Part shown: positions 26,083 to 35,677 of the stretch, in pieces
Position numbering within the stretch: position 1 is the first letter of the stretch
How the letters are laid out: every line of letters starts with the position of its first letter
Origin: Protofrankia sp. CiT1
Lineage (GTDB): Bacteria; Actinomycetota; Actinomycetes; Frankiales; Frankiaceae
Assembly: GCF_917627385.1 (NCBI RefSeq)
Contig: NZ_CAKJTL010000073.1
Location: forward strand, 1 to 64,000
Direction: 5' to 3'
Length of the DNA stretch: 64,000 bases
The notes under the pieces: model-generated
The model's database searches: none
What the model was told of the DNA's origin: nothing
Seen by the model: the letters and a program-made list of their open reading frames with translations, nothing else
Program-made: the position numbers and the translations under genes

Positions 26083-28447
26083 CCGGACGGCGGGTATGAG
26101 AGCGCCGTGGCCTGGGGACAGGTCGCTGGACGATCGTGTCGGTCTCAGGCTGCTCGTTCTGCGTGTGCTGGTCATATCACTGTTGGTTACCTTGGGTGCC
26201 CGGCTGTGGGCGTTGCAGGTCCTCAACGGGGAGCACTACCGGCAGGTCGCGGAGACCAACCGGGTACGCGATGTGGTCACCCCCGCACCCCGTGGCCTGA
26301 TCGTGGATGACCAGGGGCGTGCCCTCGTCCGCAACCGCACGTCGCTGGTCATCTCGGTGAACCGGTCGGTGACCGACCGGCAGAAGGATTCCGGCAGAGC
26401 CGTGCTGGAGCGGTTGTCAGGCGTGATCGGTGTGCCCCCCGCCGATGTCACCAGGCGCATCCAGTACTGCTCGGCTTCGGTGAAGCCACCGTGCTGGAAC
26501 GGCTCGCCCTACCAGCCGGTGCCGGTGGCCAAGGACGTCACCCCGACCCAGGCGCTGGCGGTCATCGAACATCCTGACCGGTTTCCCGGCGTGTCGGCGG
26601 AACTGCAGGCCGTCCGCGAGTACCCTTACACCTTCTTGGCCGCACACGAACTCGGCTATCTCAGCCCTGTCACGCAGGAGCAGCTCGACTCCGACGGTGG
26701 CCGGCACGGCTACCACAACAACAGCCTGGTCGGTGTCGCCGGGCTGGAATACACCTATGACACGGCACTGCGCGGCTCCGACGGCGTGCAGCGGCTTGAG
26801 GTCGATCGGTTCGGGCGGGTCGTGGGCACGGCCTCGTCCACCGCGCCACGCAGCGGCGACAACCTGGTCCTCTCGATCGATGTCGGTGTCCAGCAGGCGG
26901 TCGAGCAGACGCTCAGGAAAACCCTGGACTCCCTCGGCGGGCGTGCCCGCACCGCGTCCGGGGTGGTGCTTGATGTGCGAACAGGCCATGTCATCGCCAT
27001 GGCCAGTCTGCCCTCGTACGATCCGTCGGTCTTTGTGGGCGGTGTCTCCGAAGCGGACTACCAGGCGCTGTCGGACCCCGCCAACGGCATCCCGTTGCTG
27101 TCACGGGCCTACCAGGGCTCAGGCGCGCCCGGTTCGACCTTCAAGGCGGTGTCCACCATCACCGCGCTGACCAACCTGGGCGCGTCGACGGCCGGCAACT
27201 ACGACTGCGGGCCGTCGTTGCAGATCGGCTCCCAGACGTTTCACAACTTCGAGGGGTCATCGGCCGGGCCGATCACGCTGCACCAGGCGCTGGTGATCTC
27301 CTGCGACGTCATCTTCGACAAGTTCGCCTACGACGCCTGGCTCGCCGACGGCGGGCTTCGCAATGGCCGCGGCCCCTATCCCACGGCCAACGAGTACTTC
27401 GTGAAGATGGCTCGGGCCATGGGCTTCGGCAGCAGGACAGGCGTCGACCTGCCGGGAGAGACCAGCGGCTCGGTCGTCGGGCGCGACGGCGCGAAGGCGA
27501 TCTGGACGCAGCTGAAGGACTCCTACTGCCGCCGGGCGCAGAACGGCTACCCGGAGGTCACCGACCCGGCCAAGGCCGAGCGGTTCCGCCAGTACGCGGC
27601 CGAGGCATGCGTGGACGGCTACCTGTACAACGGAGGCGCGTCGACCCAGTTCGCGATCGGCCAGGGCCAGTACCTGTCGGTCAGTCCGCTGCAGCTCGCG
27701 GTTGCCTACGCCGCGCTCGCCAACGGGGGGACGGTCTACCAGCCAACGCTCGCCAAGGCGGTGATCTCGCCGGACGGCAGGGTGGTGACGCCTGTCACGC
27801 CCAAGGTCGCGGGACGGGTGCCGGCCGCGCCCGAGACGCTTGCCTACATCAGGGCCGCCCTGCATGGCGTGACGAGCGAAACCGGCGGTACCGCCACCGG
27901 TGTGTTCGCGGACTGGCCGAACGACACCATCCCGATCGCGGGCAAGACTGGAACCGCCGAGGTCGAAGGGGCTGGGGATACGTCGTGGTTCGCGTCGTTC
28001 GCGCCCGCCAACGATCCGCAGTTCGTCGTGGTCGTCACCATCCCCGATTCCGGCACCGGCGCCGAGTACGCGGCTCCGGCGGTGAAAGCCATCTACCAGA
28101 GCATCTACGGCGTCGGGCACGACGCGGCGCTGCCTGGCGGTACGCCCCCGGCGGCGCTGCCGAAGATGACGCGGGACGGGATGTTCGCACCGACTGCCCT
28201 GTCCGAGCGGTCTGTCGTCCCGTCCGGTATGCCGTCAGCGGGCGTTTCCGCCACCGGTGATGCCACGACGCGGGCGCTCGCCGTGACCGATGTGACCGAT
28301 GTGACCGATGTGGCGGACGTGTCCCTGCTCACCGAGTGGCGCCTACCGGGCGCCGGATCGCGCGGTGAGCCCGCGGCAGCCGACTCCGGCCGTTGCCCCA
28401 CCCAGATCAGTCGGTGTCCCGCCGCTGTCGGGCGCGGGCCACCGTGA
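26072..28447 (+). CDS. mrdA: Penicillin-binding protein 2 (elongation transpeptidase)
   Basis: 791 residues. One membrane segment (about 25-47), a PBP dimerisation domain (about 60-260) and a transpeptidase domain with catalytic Ser355 in STFK, SCD at 410-412 (in place of the usual SxN) and KTGTAEV with Lys625. It crosslinks peptidoglycan in the periplasm together with RodA. After the transpeptidase domain a tail of about 110 residues is low-complexity and includes three VTD/VAD repeats, which is unusual. ATG at 26096 is an alternative start. Confidence 0.95.
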   Translation: MIHDRTAGMRAPWPGDRSLDDRVGLRLLVLRVLVISLLVTLGARLWALQVLNGEHYRQVAETNRVRDVVTPAPRGLIVDDQGRALVRNRTSLVISVNRSVTDRQKDSGRAVLERLSGVIGVPPADVTRRIQYCSASVKPPCWNGSPYQPVPVAKDVTPTQALAVIEHPDRFPGVSAELQAVREYPYTFLAAHELGYLSPVTQEQLDSDGGRHGYHNNSLVGVAGLEYTYDTALRGSDGVQRLEVDRFGRVVGTASSTAPRSGDNLVLSIDVGVQQAVEQTLRKTLDSLGGRARTASGVVLDVRTGHVIAMASLPSYDPSVFVGGVSEADYQALSDPANGIPLLSRAYQGSGAPGSTFKAVSTITALTNLGASTAGNYDCGPSLQIGSQTFHNFEGSSAGPITLHQALVISCDVIFDKFAYDAWLADGGLRNGRGPYPTANEYFVKMARAMGFGSRTGVDLPGETSGSVVGRDGAKAIWTQLKDSYCRRAQNGYPEVTDPAKAERFRQYAAEACVDGYLYNGGASTQFAIGQGQYLSVSPLQLAVAYAALANGGTVYQPTLAKAVISPDGRVVTPVTPKVAGRVPAAPETLAYIRAALHGVTSETGGTATGVFADWPNDTIPIAGKTGTAEVEGAGDTSWFASFAPANDPQFVVVVTIPDSGTGAEYAAPAVKAIYQSIYGVGHDAALPGGTPPAALPKMTRDGMFAPTALSERSVVPSGMPSAGVSATGDATTRALAVTDVTDVTDVADVSLLTEWRLPGAGSRGEPAAADSGRCPTQISRCPAAVGRGPP

Positions 28448-28546
28448 TTGCCCGCCCCGGCGCTTCGCCAGCAGCGGGGCGCGGGCCCGCGCGGCTCGCG
28501 ACGTCTTTCGGGCAGAGCCCCCGCATCGACCATGGAGGGAGTGCGC

Positions 28547-29770
28547 ATGACGAGTCCGACGGCCTTGCGGTCCTCCCCGGTCCCGCCGCGTGGCCGGATC
28601 GGGCAGCTGCGCGACCGGGCATCAGGACGGCATTCCCCCTTGCGCCGGCTGGACTGGCCACTGCAGATAGCCGTGATCGCTCTGTCCATCCTCGGTGGGT
28701 TGCTGGTCTGGTCCGCCACCCGGCATCGCGAGGCCGAAAGCGGCGGCGACCCGCAGCTGTTTCTCAAGCGCCATCTGCTGAACCTGGCCATCGGGCTCGT
28801 TCTCGCGGGTGCCGCGACCGTGGTGGACTACCGGATCCTGCGCGCGTACGCCCCATTCGTCTACCTGGGCTCTCTCCTTGGCCTGGCCGCGGTCCTGCTG
28901 GTGGGAAGCACGATCAACGGCGCACATTCCTGGATCGTGCTGCCGGCCGGTTTTCAGCTACAGCCGTCAGAGTTCGCCAAGGTCGCCCTCATTGTCGGGG
29001 TAGCGATGATCCTCGGGGAGAAGCACGACGACCGGGACACCGGGATCCGCCTCAATCCCGGTCACTGGGACGTGCTGCTGGTGTTGGGGCTGGCTGCCGT
29101 GCCGATGATGTTGATCATGATGCAGCCGGATTTCGGCACGGTCATGGTCTTCGTGTTCGTCATTCTCGGCATGCTCGCGGTCAGCGGCGCACCGAGCCGG
29201 TGGGTGATCGGCCTCATCCTGTCCGGTGTCCTGTTCGGCGGGGCGATCCTGCAGTTCCACCTGCTCAAGCCCTATCAGGAGGCACGCCTGACCGAATTCG
29301 TCCAAAGCAACCAGAACACCTCCTCCACCGGGTACAACGTCGACCAGGCGATGACGGCGATCGCCAATGGCGGCGTCGCCGGCCGCGGCCTGTTCCACGG
29401 CACGCAGACCCAGGGCCAGTTTGTGCCCGAGCAGCAGACCGACTTTGTTTTCACGGTGGCCGGGGAGGAACTGGGCTTTCTCGGCGCTGGCGGTGTCCTG
29501 CTGCTCCTGGGCCTGGTGCTGTGGCGGGCACTGGCCACGGCCGTCGACTCAGCCGACTCCTTCGGAACGATGATCGCAACTGGGGTGGTGTGCTGGTTTG
29601 CCTTCCAGATGTTCGTCAATATCGGAATGACGTTGGGGATCATGCCGGTCACGGGCCTGCCGCTGCCGTTCCTCTCCTACGGCGGATCGTCGATGTTCGC
29701 GAACCTGCTGGCGGTGGGCCTGTTGCAGAATGTCCACCTGCGGGCACGCTCCGATCCGTACGCCTTGTGA
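28547..29770 (+). CDS. rodA: RodA peptidoglycan glycosyltransferase (SEDS family)
   Basis: ATG at 28547 preceded by GGAGGG gives 407 residues with about ten membrane segments. SEDS hallmarks: GAHSWIVLPAGFQLQPSEFAK, then FVPEQQTDFVFTVAGEELGF, and LPLPFLSYGGSSMFANL near the end. It polymerises glycan strands with PBP2. Two other long frames overlap it; their hydropathy and codon third positions do not fit. It is the last gene of the mre-mrdA-rodA cluster. Confidence 0.96.
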   Translation: MTSPTALRSSPVPPRGRIGQLRDRASGRHSPLRRLDWPLQIAVIALSILGGLLVWSATRHREAESGGDPQLFLKRHLLNLAIGLVLAGAATVVDYRILRAYAPFVYLGSLLGLAAVLLVGSTINGAHSWIVLPAGFQLQPSEFAKVALIVGVAMILGEKHDDRDTGIRLNPGHWDVLLVLGLAAVPMMLIMMQPDFGTVMVFVFVILGMLAVSGAPSRWVIGLILSGVLFGGAILQFHLLKPYQEARLTEFVQSNQNTSSTGYNVDQAMTAIANGGVAGRGLFHGTQTQGQFVPEQQTDFVFTVAGEELGFLGAGGVLLLLGLVLWRALATAVDSADSFGTMIATGVVCWFAFQMFVNIGMTLGIMPVTGLPLPFLSYGGSSMFANLLAVGLLQNVHLRARSDPYAL

Positions 29771-29811
29771 CGCCGCTCGGCGGACCGTGAATGTGCCGTA
29801 GGCTCGCGGGC

Positions 29812-31758
29812 ATGTCCGGACAGTCGTTGTTCCCCCGTCTGGAACCGTTGCTGCCGCGGGTTCGTAAGCCCGTGCGCTACCTCGGCGGCGAAGGGAATTC
29901 CCAGTGCAAGCCCTGGGCGGACGCGATCGTCCGCTGGTGTCTGATGTATCCGGACGCCTACGAGGTAGGCCTGCCCAACCAGGGTGTCCAGATCCTGTAC
30001 GAGATCCTCAACGAGCAGCCGGACGTCCTGGCCGAGCGTACCTACTCGGTCTGGCCGGATCTGGAGGAGCTGCTGCGTGAGCACGGTGTCCCGCAGTTCA
30101 CCGTGGACGGCCACCGCGCGGTCGGCGACTTCGACCTGCTGGGCGTCAGCTTTTCCACCGAGCTGGGGTACACCAACCTGCTGACCGCGCTCGATCTCGC
30201 GGGCATCCCGCTGCATACCGTGGATCGGACTGATGACCACCCGATCGTGATCGTCGGCGGGCATGCCGCGTTCAATCCCGAACCGGTCGCGCCGTTCATC
30301 GACGCGGTCGTGCTCGGGGATGGCGAGCAGGCGGTCCTTGCGATCACCGATGTGGTCCGTGCCTTCCGGGCCGCGGGCTCTCCCGGCGGGCGGGACGAGT
30401 TGCTCATGCGGCTGGCCCGGCGCGGCCTCGCGTATGTGCCGTCCTTCTACGACGTGGGCTACCGGCCTGACGGCCGCATCCACGCGGTCACCCCGAACCG
30501 TCCCGGGGTACCGGCACGCCCCGCCAAACACACCGTCAGTGATCTGGATGCCTGGCCCTATCCGAAGGCGCCGCTGGTGCCGCTGGCGGAGACCGTCCAC
30601 GAGCGGATGAGCGTGGAGATTTTCCGCGGCTGTACCCGCGGCTGCCGGTTCTGCCAGGCTGGCATGATCACTCGGCCGGTCCGGGAGCGGACCATCACCA
30701 CGATCGGCGACATGGTGGCCCGGGGCCTGGACGCGTCCGGGTTCACCGAGGTCGGCCTGCTGTCGTTGTCCAGCGCGGACCACAGCGAGATAGGGGAGAT
30801 CGCCAAGGGGCTGGCGGACCGGTACGAAGGCACGCACACCTCACTCAGCCTGCCCTCGACCCGGGTGGACGCGTTCAACGTCACACTCGCCAACGAGTTC
30901 TCCCGCAACGGCCGGCGCAGCGGGCTCACGTTCGCGCCCGAGGGCGGCTCCGAACGCCTGCGGAAGGTCATCAACAAGATGGTCAGCGAAGATGACCTGA
31001 TCCGCACGGTCAGCACGGCCTACGCCCAGGGCTGGCGGCAGGTCAAGCTGTACTTCATGTGCGGCCTGCCCACCGAGACCGACGAGGACGTGCTCGCCAT
31101 CGCGGATCTCGCCCGGGAGGTGATCAGGGCGGGGCGTCTGGCCAGCGGTCACCGCGACATCCGTGTCACAGTCTCGATCGGCGGTTTCGTCCCCAAGCCG
31201 CACACGCCGTTCCAGTGGGTCGGGCAGGCCTCGCACGAGGTCACCGACCACAGGCTGCAGCTGTTGCGTAACGCCATCCGCGGTGATCGGGAGGTCGGGC
31301 GGGCGATCGGTTTTCGCTACCACGACGGACGTCCAGGCATCATCGAGGGCCTGCTCGCCCGCGGTGACCGCCGGGTCGGCGCGGTGATCGAACAGGTGTG
31401 GCGTGCCGGCGCCCGTTTCGACGGCTGGAACGAGCATTTCTCCTTCGAGCGTTGGGCGGCGGCCTGCGCACGTGTGCTGGAACCGCTCGGGGTGTCCCTG
31501 GACTGGTTCACCACCCGGGAGCGCGACGAACGCGAGGTGCTGCCCTGGGACCATCTGGATGCCGGGCTGGACCGTGACTGGCTGTGGTCGGACTGGCAGG
31601 AAGCGCTGCGTGCGACGGAGCTGGACGACTGCCGCTGGACCCCCTGCTACGACTGCGGGGTCTGTCCGACCATGGGGACCGAAAACCAGATCGGCCCGAC
31701 CGGCCGGACCCTGCTCCCCCTGACGCCGACGGGATCCGGCCGTGCCCCGGCGTCCTGA
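29812..31758 (+). CDS. TIGR03960-type B12-binding-like radical SAM protein
   Basis: ATG at 29812 gives 648 residues starting MSGQSLFPRLEPLLPRVRKP, matching the family. It has a cobalamin-binding-like N-terminal domain (PDAYEVGLPNQGVQILYEIL) and a radical SAM core with cysteines 274, 278 and 281 in GCTRGCRFC. A C-terminal region has more cysteines (CYDCGVC). Family members sit next to DUF2344 and RNase E genes in Actinobacteria and are thought to modify RNA or a ribosomal component; the reaction is not established. It overlaps the next gene by 17 bp. Confidence 0.9.
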   Translation: MSGQSLFPRLEPLLPRVRKPVRYLGGEGNSQCKPWADAIVRWCLMYPDAYEVGLPNQGVQILYEILNEQPDVLAERTYSVWPDLEELLREHGVPQFTVDGHRAVGDFDLLGVSFSTELGYTNLLTALDLAGIPLHTVDRTDDHPIVIVGGHAAFNPEPVAPFIDAVVLGDGEQAVLAITDVVRAFRAAGSPGGRDELLMRLARRGLAYVPSFYDVGYRPDGRIHAVTPNRPGVPARPAKHTVSDLDAWPYPKAPLVPLAETVHERMSVEIFRGCTRGCRFCQAGMITRPVRERTITTIGDMVARGLDASGFTEVGLLSLSSADHSEIGEIAKGLADRYEGTHTSLSLPSTRVDAFNVTLANEFSRNGRRSGLTFAPEGGSERLRKVINKMVSEDDLIRTVSTAYAQGWRQVKLYFMCGLPTETDEDVLAIADLAREVIRAGRLASGHRDIRVTVSIGGFVPKPHTPFQWVGQASHEVTDHRLQLLRNAIRGDREVGRAIGFRYHDGRPGIIEGLLARGDRRVGAVIEQVWRAGARFDGWNEHFSFERWAAACARVLEPLGVSLDWFTTRERDEREVLPWDHLDAGLDRDWLWSDWQEALRATELDDCRWTPCYDCGVCPTMGTENQIGPTGRTLLPLTPTGSGRAPAS

Positions 31759-32503
31759 GGGCCCGCCTCCACCACCGGTGGTCGCGCGGGTGCGGGTGCG
31801 TTTCGCGAAACGCGGCCGGCTGCGTTTTATGTCTCACCGTGACATCGCGAGGACCTTTGAGCGGGCGCTGCGGCGCGCGGCTGTCCCCATGGCGTACTCG
31901 GCCGGCTTCAGCCCGCATCCGCGCATCTCGTGGCTTGGCGCGGCGCCGACGGGTGCCGCCAGCGAGGCCGAGTACGTGGAGCTTGCGCTGGCCGAGCATT
32001 GTGATCCGCATGCGTTGCGGCTGGCGTTGGACGCGGCGCTGCCATCCGGTCTGGACGTTCTCGCATGCGCGCCCGCCACCGCTGCCTCACTGGCGGAACT
32101 GGTGGACGCGTCGCGGTGGCGGTTACGGCTGCCAGCGGTCGCTCGCGATGAGCTGACCAGCGCCGTGGCCGCGCTCCTGGCCCGTGACCGGGTCGAGGTG
32201 GAGCGGGTGACCAAGGACGGACATCGCCGGTTCGACGTTCGTCAGGCAGTGGTCTCGATGGTTTGCCATGCGGAGAACGACACCTGTGCGATACTGGATG
32301 TGGTTGTGCGGCACACGACGCCCGCCGTGCGACCCGACGACGTGCTGACCGCCCTTTGCGTGGTCGCCGTTCTTCGGTTGCCTGTACCACCCGAGCCGCT
32401 CCGGCTCGGTCAAGGTCGGCTGCTGGAAGACGGCACCGTGGCGGATCCGCTCATGCCGGACCGCGACGATGCAGGCCGGCTGGTCGGTCGACTCGATGCG
32501 TGA
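31742..32503 (+). CDS. DUF2344 (TIGR03936) protein
   Basis: 253 residues with the family start RVRVRFAKRGRLRFMSHRDI and SAGFSPHPRISWLGAAP. In some clades this domain is fused to the radical SAM protein, which here overlaps it by 17 bp, so they very likely act together. Biochemical role unknown; an RNA-modification helper is a guess based on position next to rne and rplU. Confidence 0.88.
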   Translation: MPRRPEGPPPPPVVARVRVRFAKRGRLRFMSHRDIARTFERALRRAAVPMAYSAGFSPHPRISWLGAAPTGAASEAEYVELALAEHCDPHALRLALDAALPSGLDVLACAPATAASLAELVDASRWRLRLPAVARDELTSAVAALLARDRVEVERVTKDGHRRFDVRQAVVSMVCHAENDTCAILDVVVRHTTPAVRPDDVLTALCVVAVLRLPVPPEPLRLGQGRLLEDGTVADPLMPDRDDAGRLVGRLDA

Positions 32504-32617
32504 TGCAGGGCGTCGCAGGATTCGCCGACGGTACCCCGTCGGACCGACGACAGTGGTTCCTGAGCGGTCGCGACTGCGAGAGCAGCGCGCCCGGGGACCC
32601 GAGAGGTTTCGTAACCC

Positions 32618-35503
32618 GTGCCCGATGACATCGTGACAGACTCCGATGAGACACCGACCACTCGTTCCGCCCCGCGGCGGCGGCGTGCCGCCGGACGGTC
32701 CGCGGGACCTCCGCCGGACGTCTCGACCGGGTCCTCGCCGGAGGCTCCGCAGGTGAGCGACCCCGTTGCTGACAGCGTTGCCCCAGGTGGCGTTACCCCG
32801 GGCACGGACGTTCATCCGCCGGAACCACCCCCGCGATCCGTGGTCGGTATCGAGCCGCCGCCGGTCCCGTTCCTAGCTGATCTTACCGGTGTTCCACCGG
32901 GGGCCGTTGCCATGCCCACGAGCGGGGATGGCAGTCCACCGGCACGGCCGGAGACGCGGCTGCGCCGTGGGCGGGCGGTCACCATGGTGACCTTCCAGGC
33001 GCCCGACACCGCGGCTCTTGACCTTGTGTCTCGCCGCCGGCGGCGCGGCGTCTCGCCGTTCGACACCGACACGGCTGTCGCGGGCGCCGCCGGCAGGTCG
33101 TCCGACACCGGATTCGGGCCGGCCAGTACGGATCGGGGGAACCAGCGGCCAGGGTTCGGGATCGTGCTCGACGCCGGTGACGAGCACGATCCCGAACCCG
33201 GCACCGCCATGGCCTATGCCGACAGCGACGAGGATGAGATCTCCAGCGCCGCCGTGCCCGACGACGGCGACTGCGACGGGAGCTCGACGCGGCGCCGTCG
33301 CAGAGGCCGCCGGGGCAGGGGGCGTGCGCGTGTCGACGAGGAGGCCGAGGGCGCTGACGATACGTACCCGGTTGCCTTCGAGCGGTCCGGCGCGCGCTCG
33401 GATGGGTTCGACGAGAGCGACAGCCCCGGTCGCCCGGACCGGGCCGAGACCGACGATCCCCACGACTCCGGTGATGCCGATGCCGCCGGGCTGGTGGCAG
33501 CGGGCGGCGCGGACGGGTACGACGACGAGCAGCCGCAGGGAAGTTCCCGGCGGCGCCGGCGCCGGCGCCGCCGGGACGGTGCCGCGATCGTGGACGACGC
33601 GGCCCCGGACGACCCGCCGGCCACGGTCGTTCATGTCCGCGAAAGCCGTGTCCGGGACGACGAGGTGCGCGGGGTCAGCGGCTCGACGCGGTTGGAGGCG
33701 AAGCGCCAGCGCCGCAAGGAGGGCAGGGACAGCGGCCGCCGCCGGCCGCCGATCGTTACCGAAGCGGAGTTCCTGGCCCGGCGCGAAGCGGTTGAACGGC
33801 GCATGGTCGTGCGCAACGCCGGTGACCGCACCCAGATCGCGGTGCTTGAGGACGGGGTGCTTGTCGAGCATTTCGTGACGAGGGCGAGCTCCTGGTCGTA
33901 TGCGGGGAACGTGTATCTCGGCCGGGTGCAGAACGTGCTCGCCAGCATGGAGGCGGCATTCGTTGACGTCGGCAAGGGGCGCAACGCCGTCCTGTACGCC
34001 GGAGAGGTCAACTACGACGCCTCCGGGCTCGACGGGCGGCCTCGTAAGATCGAGCAGGTGCTGAAGTCAGGCCAGTCGATCGTCGTCCAGGTTTCCAAGG
34101 ACCCGATGGGGCACAAGGGCGCCCGTCTGACCAGCCAGGTGAGCCTGCCAGGCCGCTATCTGGTCTATGTGCCGGACGGGCAGAACGCGGGGATCAGCCG
34201 GAAGCTTCCGGATACCGAACGCGCCCGCCTGAAGACGATCCTGAAGAAGATCACTCCGGAGAACGGCGGCGTGATCGTTCGGACCGCGGCCGAGGGCGCC
34301 AGCGAGCAGGAGCTCGCCCGTGACGTCGCCCGGCTGTCGGCCCAGTGGGAGGACATCCGCCGGAAGGCAGCGAAGGCCAGCGCTCCCGCGCTGCTCTACG
34401 GCGAGCCCGATCTCGTGATCAGGGTGATTCGGGACATCTTCAACGAGGATTTCGCCGAGCTGGTCGTCCAGGGAGACGAGGAAGCCGCGATGATCGAGGA
34501 CTACGTCGACATGGTGGCGCCGGACCTGCGCGATCGGGTCCGGCGACAGACCGGCACGGCCGACGTGTTCGACACGTACCGCGTCGACGAGCAGCTTGCC
34601 AAGGCCCTCGACCGCAAGGTGTGGCTGCCCTCGGGCGGGTCGCTTGTGATCGATCGTACCGAGGCGATGACCGTTATCGATGTGAACACCGGCAAGTTCA
34701 CCGGCAAGGGCGGCAACCTCGAGGAGACGGTCACCAAGAACAACCTGGAGGCCGCCGAAGAGATCGTCCGCCAGCTCCGGCTCCGCGACATCGGCGGGAT
34801 CATCGTCATCGACTTCATCGACATGGTCTTGGAGAGCAACCGCGAACTTGTGCTGCGGCGCCTGACCGAATGCCTCGGCCGGGACCGTACCCGGCATCAG
34901 GTCGCGGAGGTCACGAGCCTCGGGCTGGTGCAGATGACCCGCAAGCGGGTGGGCCAAGGGCTGCTCGAGGCCTACAGCGAGCCCTGTGCTCACTGTGGCG
35001 GGCGTGGTGTCATCGTGCATCTGGACGGTCAGGCCGCACCGCCCGCGCGAAGCTCCGGGGCGTCCAGCCCCGCGGTACCGGGGCCGCCGGCGGCAGGCAC
35101 GGCGGCCGAGGCCGGCCCGAGCGGCGAGGCCCCAGACGCCACTGTCGTGGAGGCGGGCTCCGTGACCACGGATACGGGCTTCTCCCGTACCAGACCGGTT
35201 GAGGCGACCGTGCCCGGGGACGCGGCCAGCCCCAGCCCAACGGACAACGCCGCGATGAGCAACGCCACAACAAGCAATGAAGCGACGGACAACGCCGCAA
35301 CGGACAACGCCACGACGGACAACGCCACGACGAGCAATGGCGCGACGAGCAACGGCACGAAGGACGACGGCGGGCCGATCAGTTCGGCGCAGCCGTCATC
35401 GAACGCTGCCCGATCCACCGGGGCTCGCGCGACCGGTCGCCGGCGGGCGTCGCGCGCGGTCGCGGCACCGCAGGAGAGCGGTGAGGCCGCCCACACCGGG
35501 TAG
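32618..35503 (+). CDS. rne: Ribonuclease E/G family protein
   Basis: 961 residues. The N-terminal third (about 1-380) is acidic and basic low-complexity sequence with runs such as GSSRRRRRRRR. From about 395 comes the catalytic part: the S1 domain (NVYLGRVQNVLASMEAAFVD), an RNase H-like and 5'-sensor region, the catalytic DVNTGKFTGKGG and DFIDM aspartates (about 686-735) and the zinc link CAHCGG (about 789). The C-terminal tail carries a TDNAT-type pentapeptide repeat. It processes rRNA and mRNA. The core order matches other actinobacterial RNase E proteins. Confidence 0.94.
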   Translation: MPDDIVTDSDETPTTRSAPRRRRAAGRSAGPPPDVSTGSSPEAPQVSDPVADSVAPGGVTPGTDVHPPEPPPRSVVGIEPPPVPFLADLTGVPPGAVAMPTSGDGSPPARPETRLRRGRAVTMVTFQAPDTAALDLVSRRRRRGVSPFDTDTAVAGAAGRSSDTGFGPASTDRGNQRPGFGIVLDAGDEHDPEPGTAMAYADSDEDEISSAAVPDDGDCDGSSTRRRRRGRRGRGRARVDEEAEGADDTYPVAFERSGARSDGFDESDSPGRPDRAETDDPHDSGDADAAGLVAAGGADGYDDEQPQGSSRRRRRRRRRDGAAIVDDAAPDDPPATVVHVRESRVRDDEVRGVSGSTRLEAKRQRRKEGRDSGRRRPPIVTEAEFLARREAVERRMVVRNAGDRTQIAVLEDGVLVEHFVTRASSWSYAGNVYLGRVQNVLASMEAAFVDVGKGRNAVLYAGEVNYDASGLDGRPRKIEQVLKSGQSIVVQVSKDPMGHKGARLTSQVSLPGRYLVYVPDGQNAGISRKLPDTERARLKTILKKITPENGGVIVRTAAEGASEQELARDVARLSAQWEDIRRKAAKASAPALLYGEPDLVIRVIRDIFNEDFAELVVQGDEEAAMIEDYVDMVAPDLRDRVRRQTGTADVFDTYRVDEQLAKALDRKVWLPSGGSLVIDRTEAMTVIDVNTGKFTGKGGNLEETVTKNNLEAAEEIVRQLRLRDIGGIIVIDFIDMVLESNRELVLRRLTECLGRDRTRHQVAEVTSLGLVQMTRKRVGQGLLEAYSEPCAHCGGRGVIVHLDGQAAPPARSSGASSPAVPGPPAAGTAAEAGPSGEAPDATVVEAGSVTTDTGFSRTRPVEATVPGDAASPSPTDNAAMSNATTSNEATDNAATDNATTDNATTSNGATSNGTKDDGGPISSAQPSSNAARSTGARATGRRRASRAVAAPQESGEAAHTG
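35240..35359 (+). repeat. 15-bp tandem repeat inside rne, 8 copies
   Basis: Eight in-frame 15 bp units, of the type ACGGACAACGCCACG, encode T-(D/S)-N-x-(A/T) pentapeptides in the disordered C-terminal tail of RNase E. The length is likely variable between strains. Confidence 0.75.
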
Positions 35504-35548
35504 GTGTCCTTGTGTTGATGCGTGTGCTGACGCATGCGCGCTGACAGC

Positions 35549-35579
35549 GGCCTGGTCCAGCGCCGTGCTGGACCAGGCC
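35549..35579 (+). terminator. Strong intrinsic hairpin after rne
   Basis: GGCCTGGTCCAGC (35549-35561) and GCTGGACCAGGCC (35567-35579) form a perfect 13 bp stem with a GCCGT loop, 45 bp after the rne stop codon. It lacks a T tract but is very stable and probably ends the radical SAM-DUF2344-rne transcript. It may also end the minus-strand membrane gene at 35678. Confidence 0.8.
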
Positions 35580-35677
35580 TCCTGATCGGCCGCGGGCGCT
35601 GACATCGCCGAATCCGGCCGGACGCCGCTCCCCTGATCGAACGACGGCTCCCGGAACACGCCGTAGCCTCTGGCTGG

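Noticed and set aside
28393-29790. Second plus-strand frame over rodA
   Set aside because: Same span as rodA in another frame; it lacks membrane segments, while rodA has all SEDS motifs.
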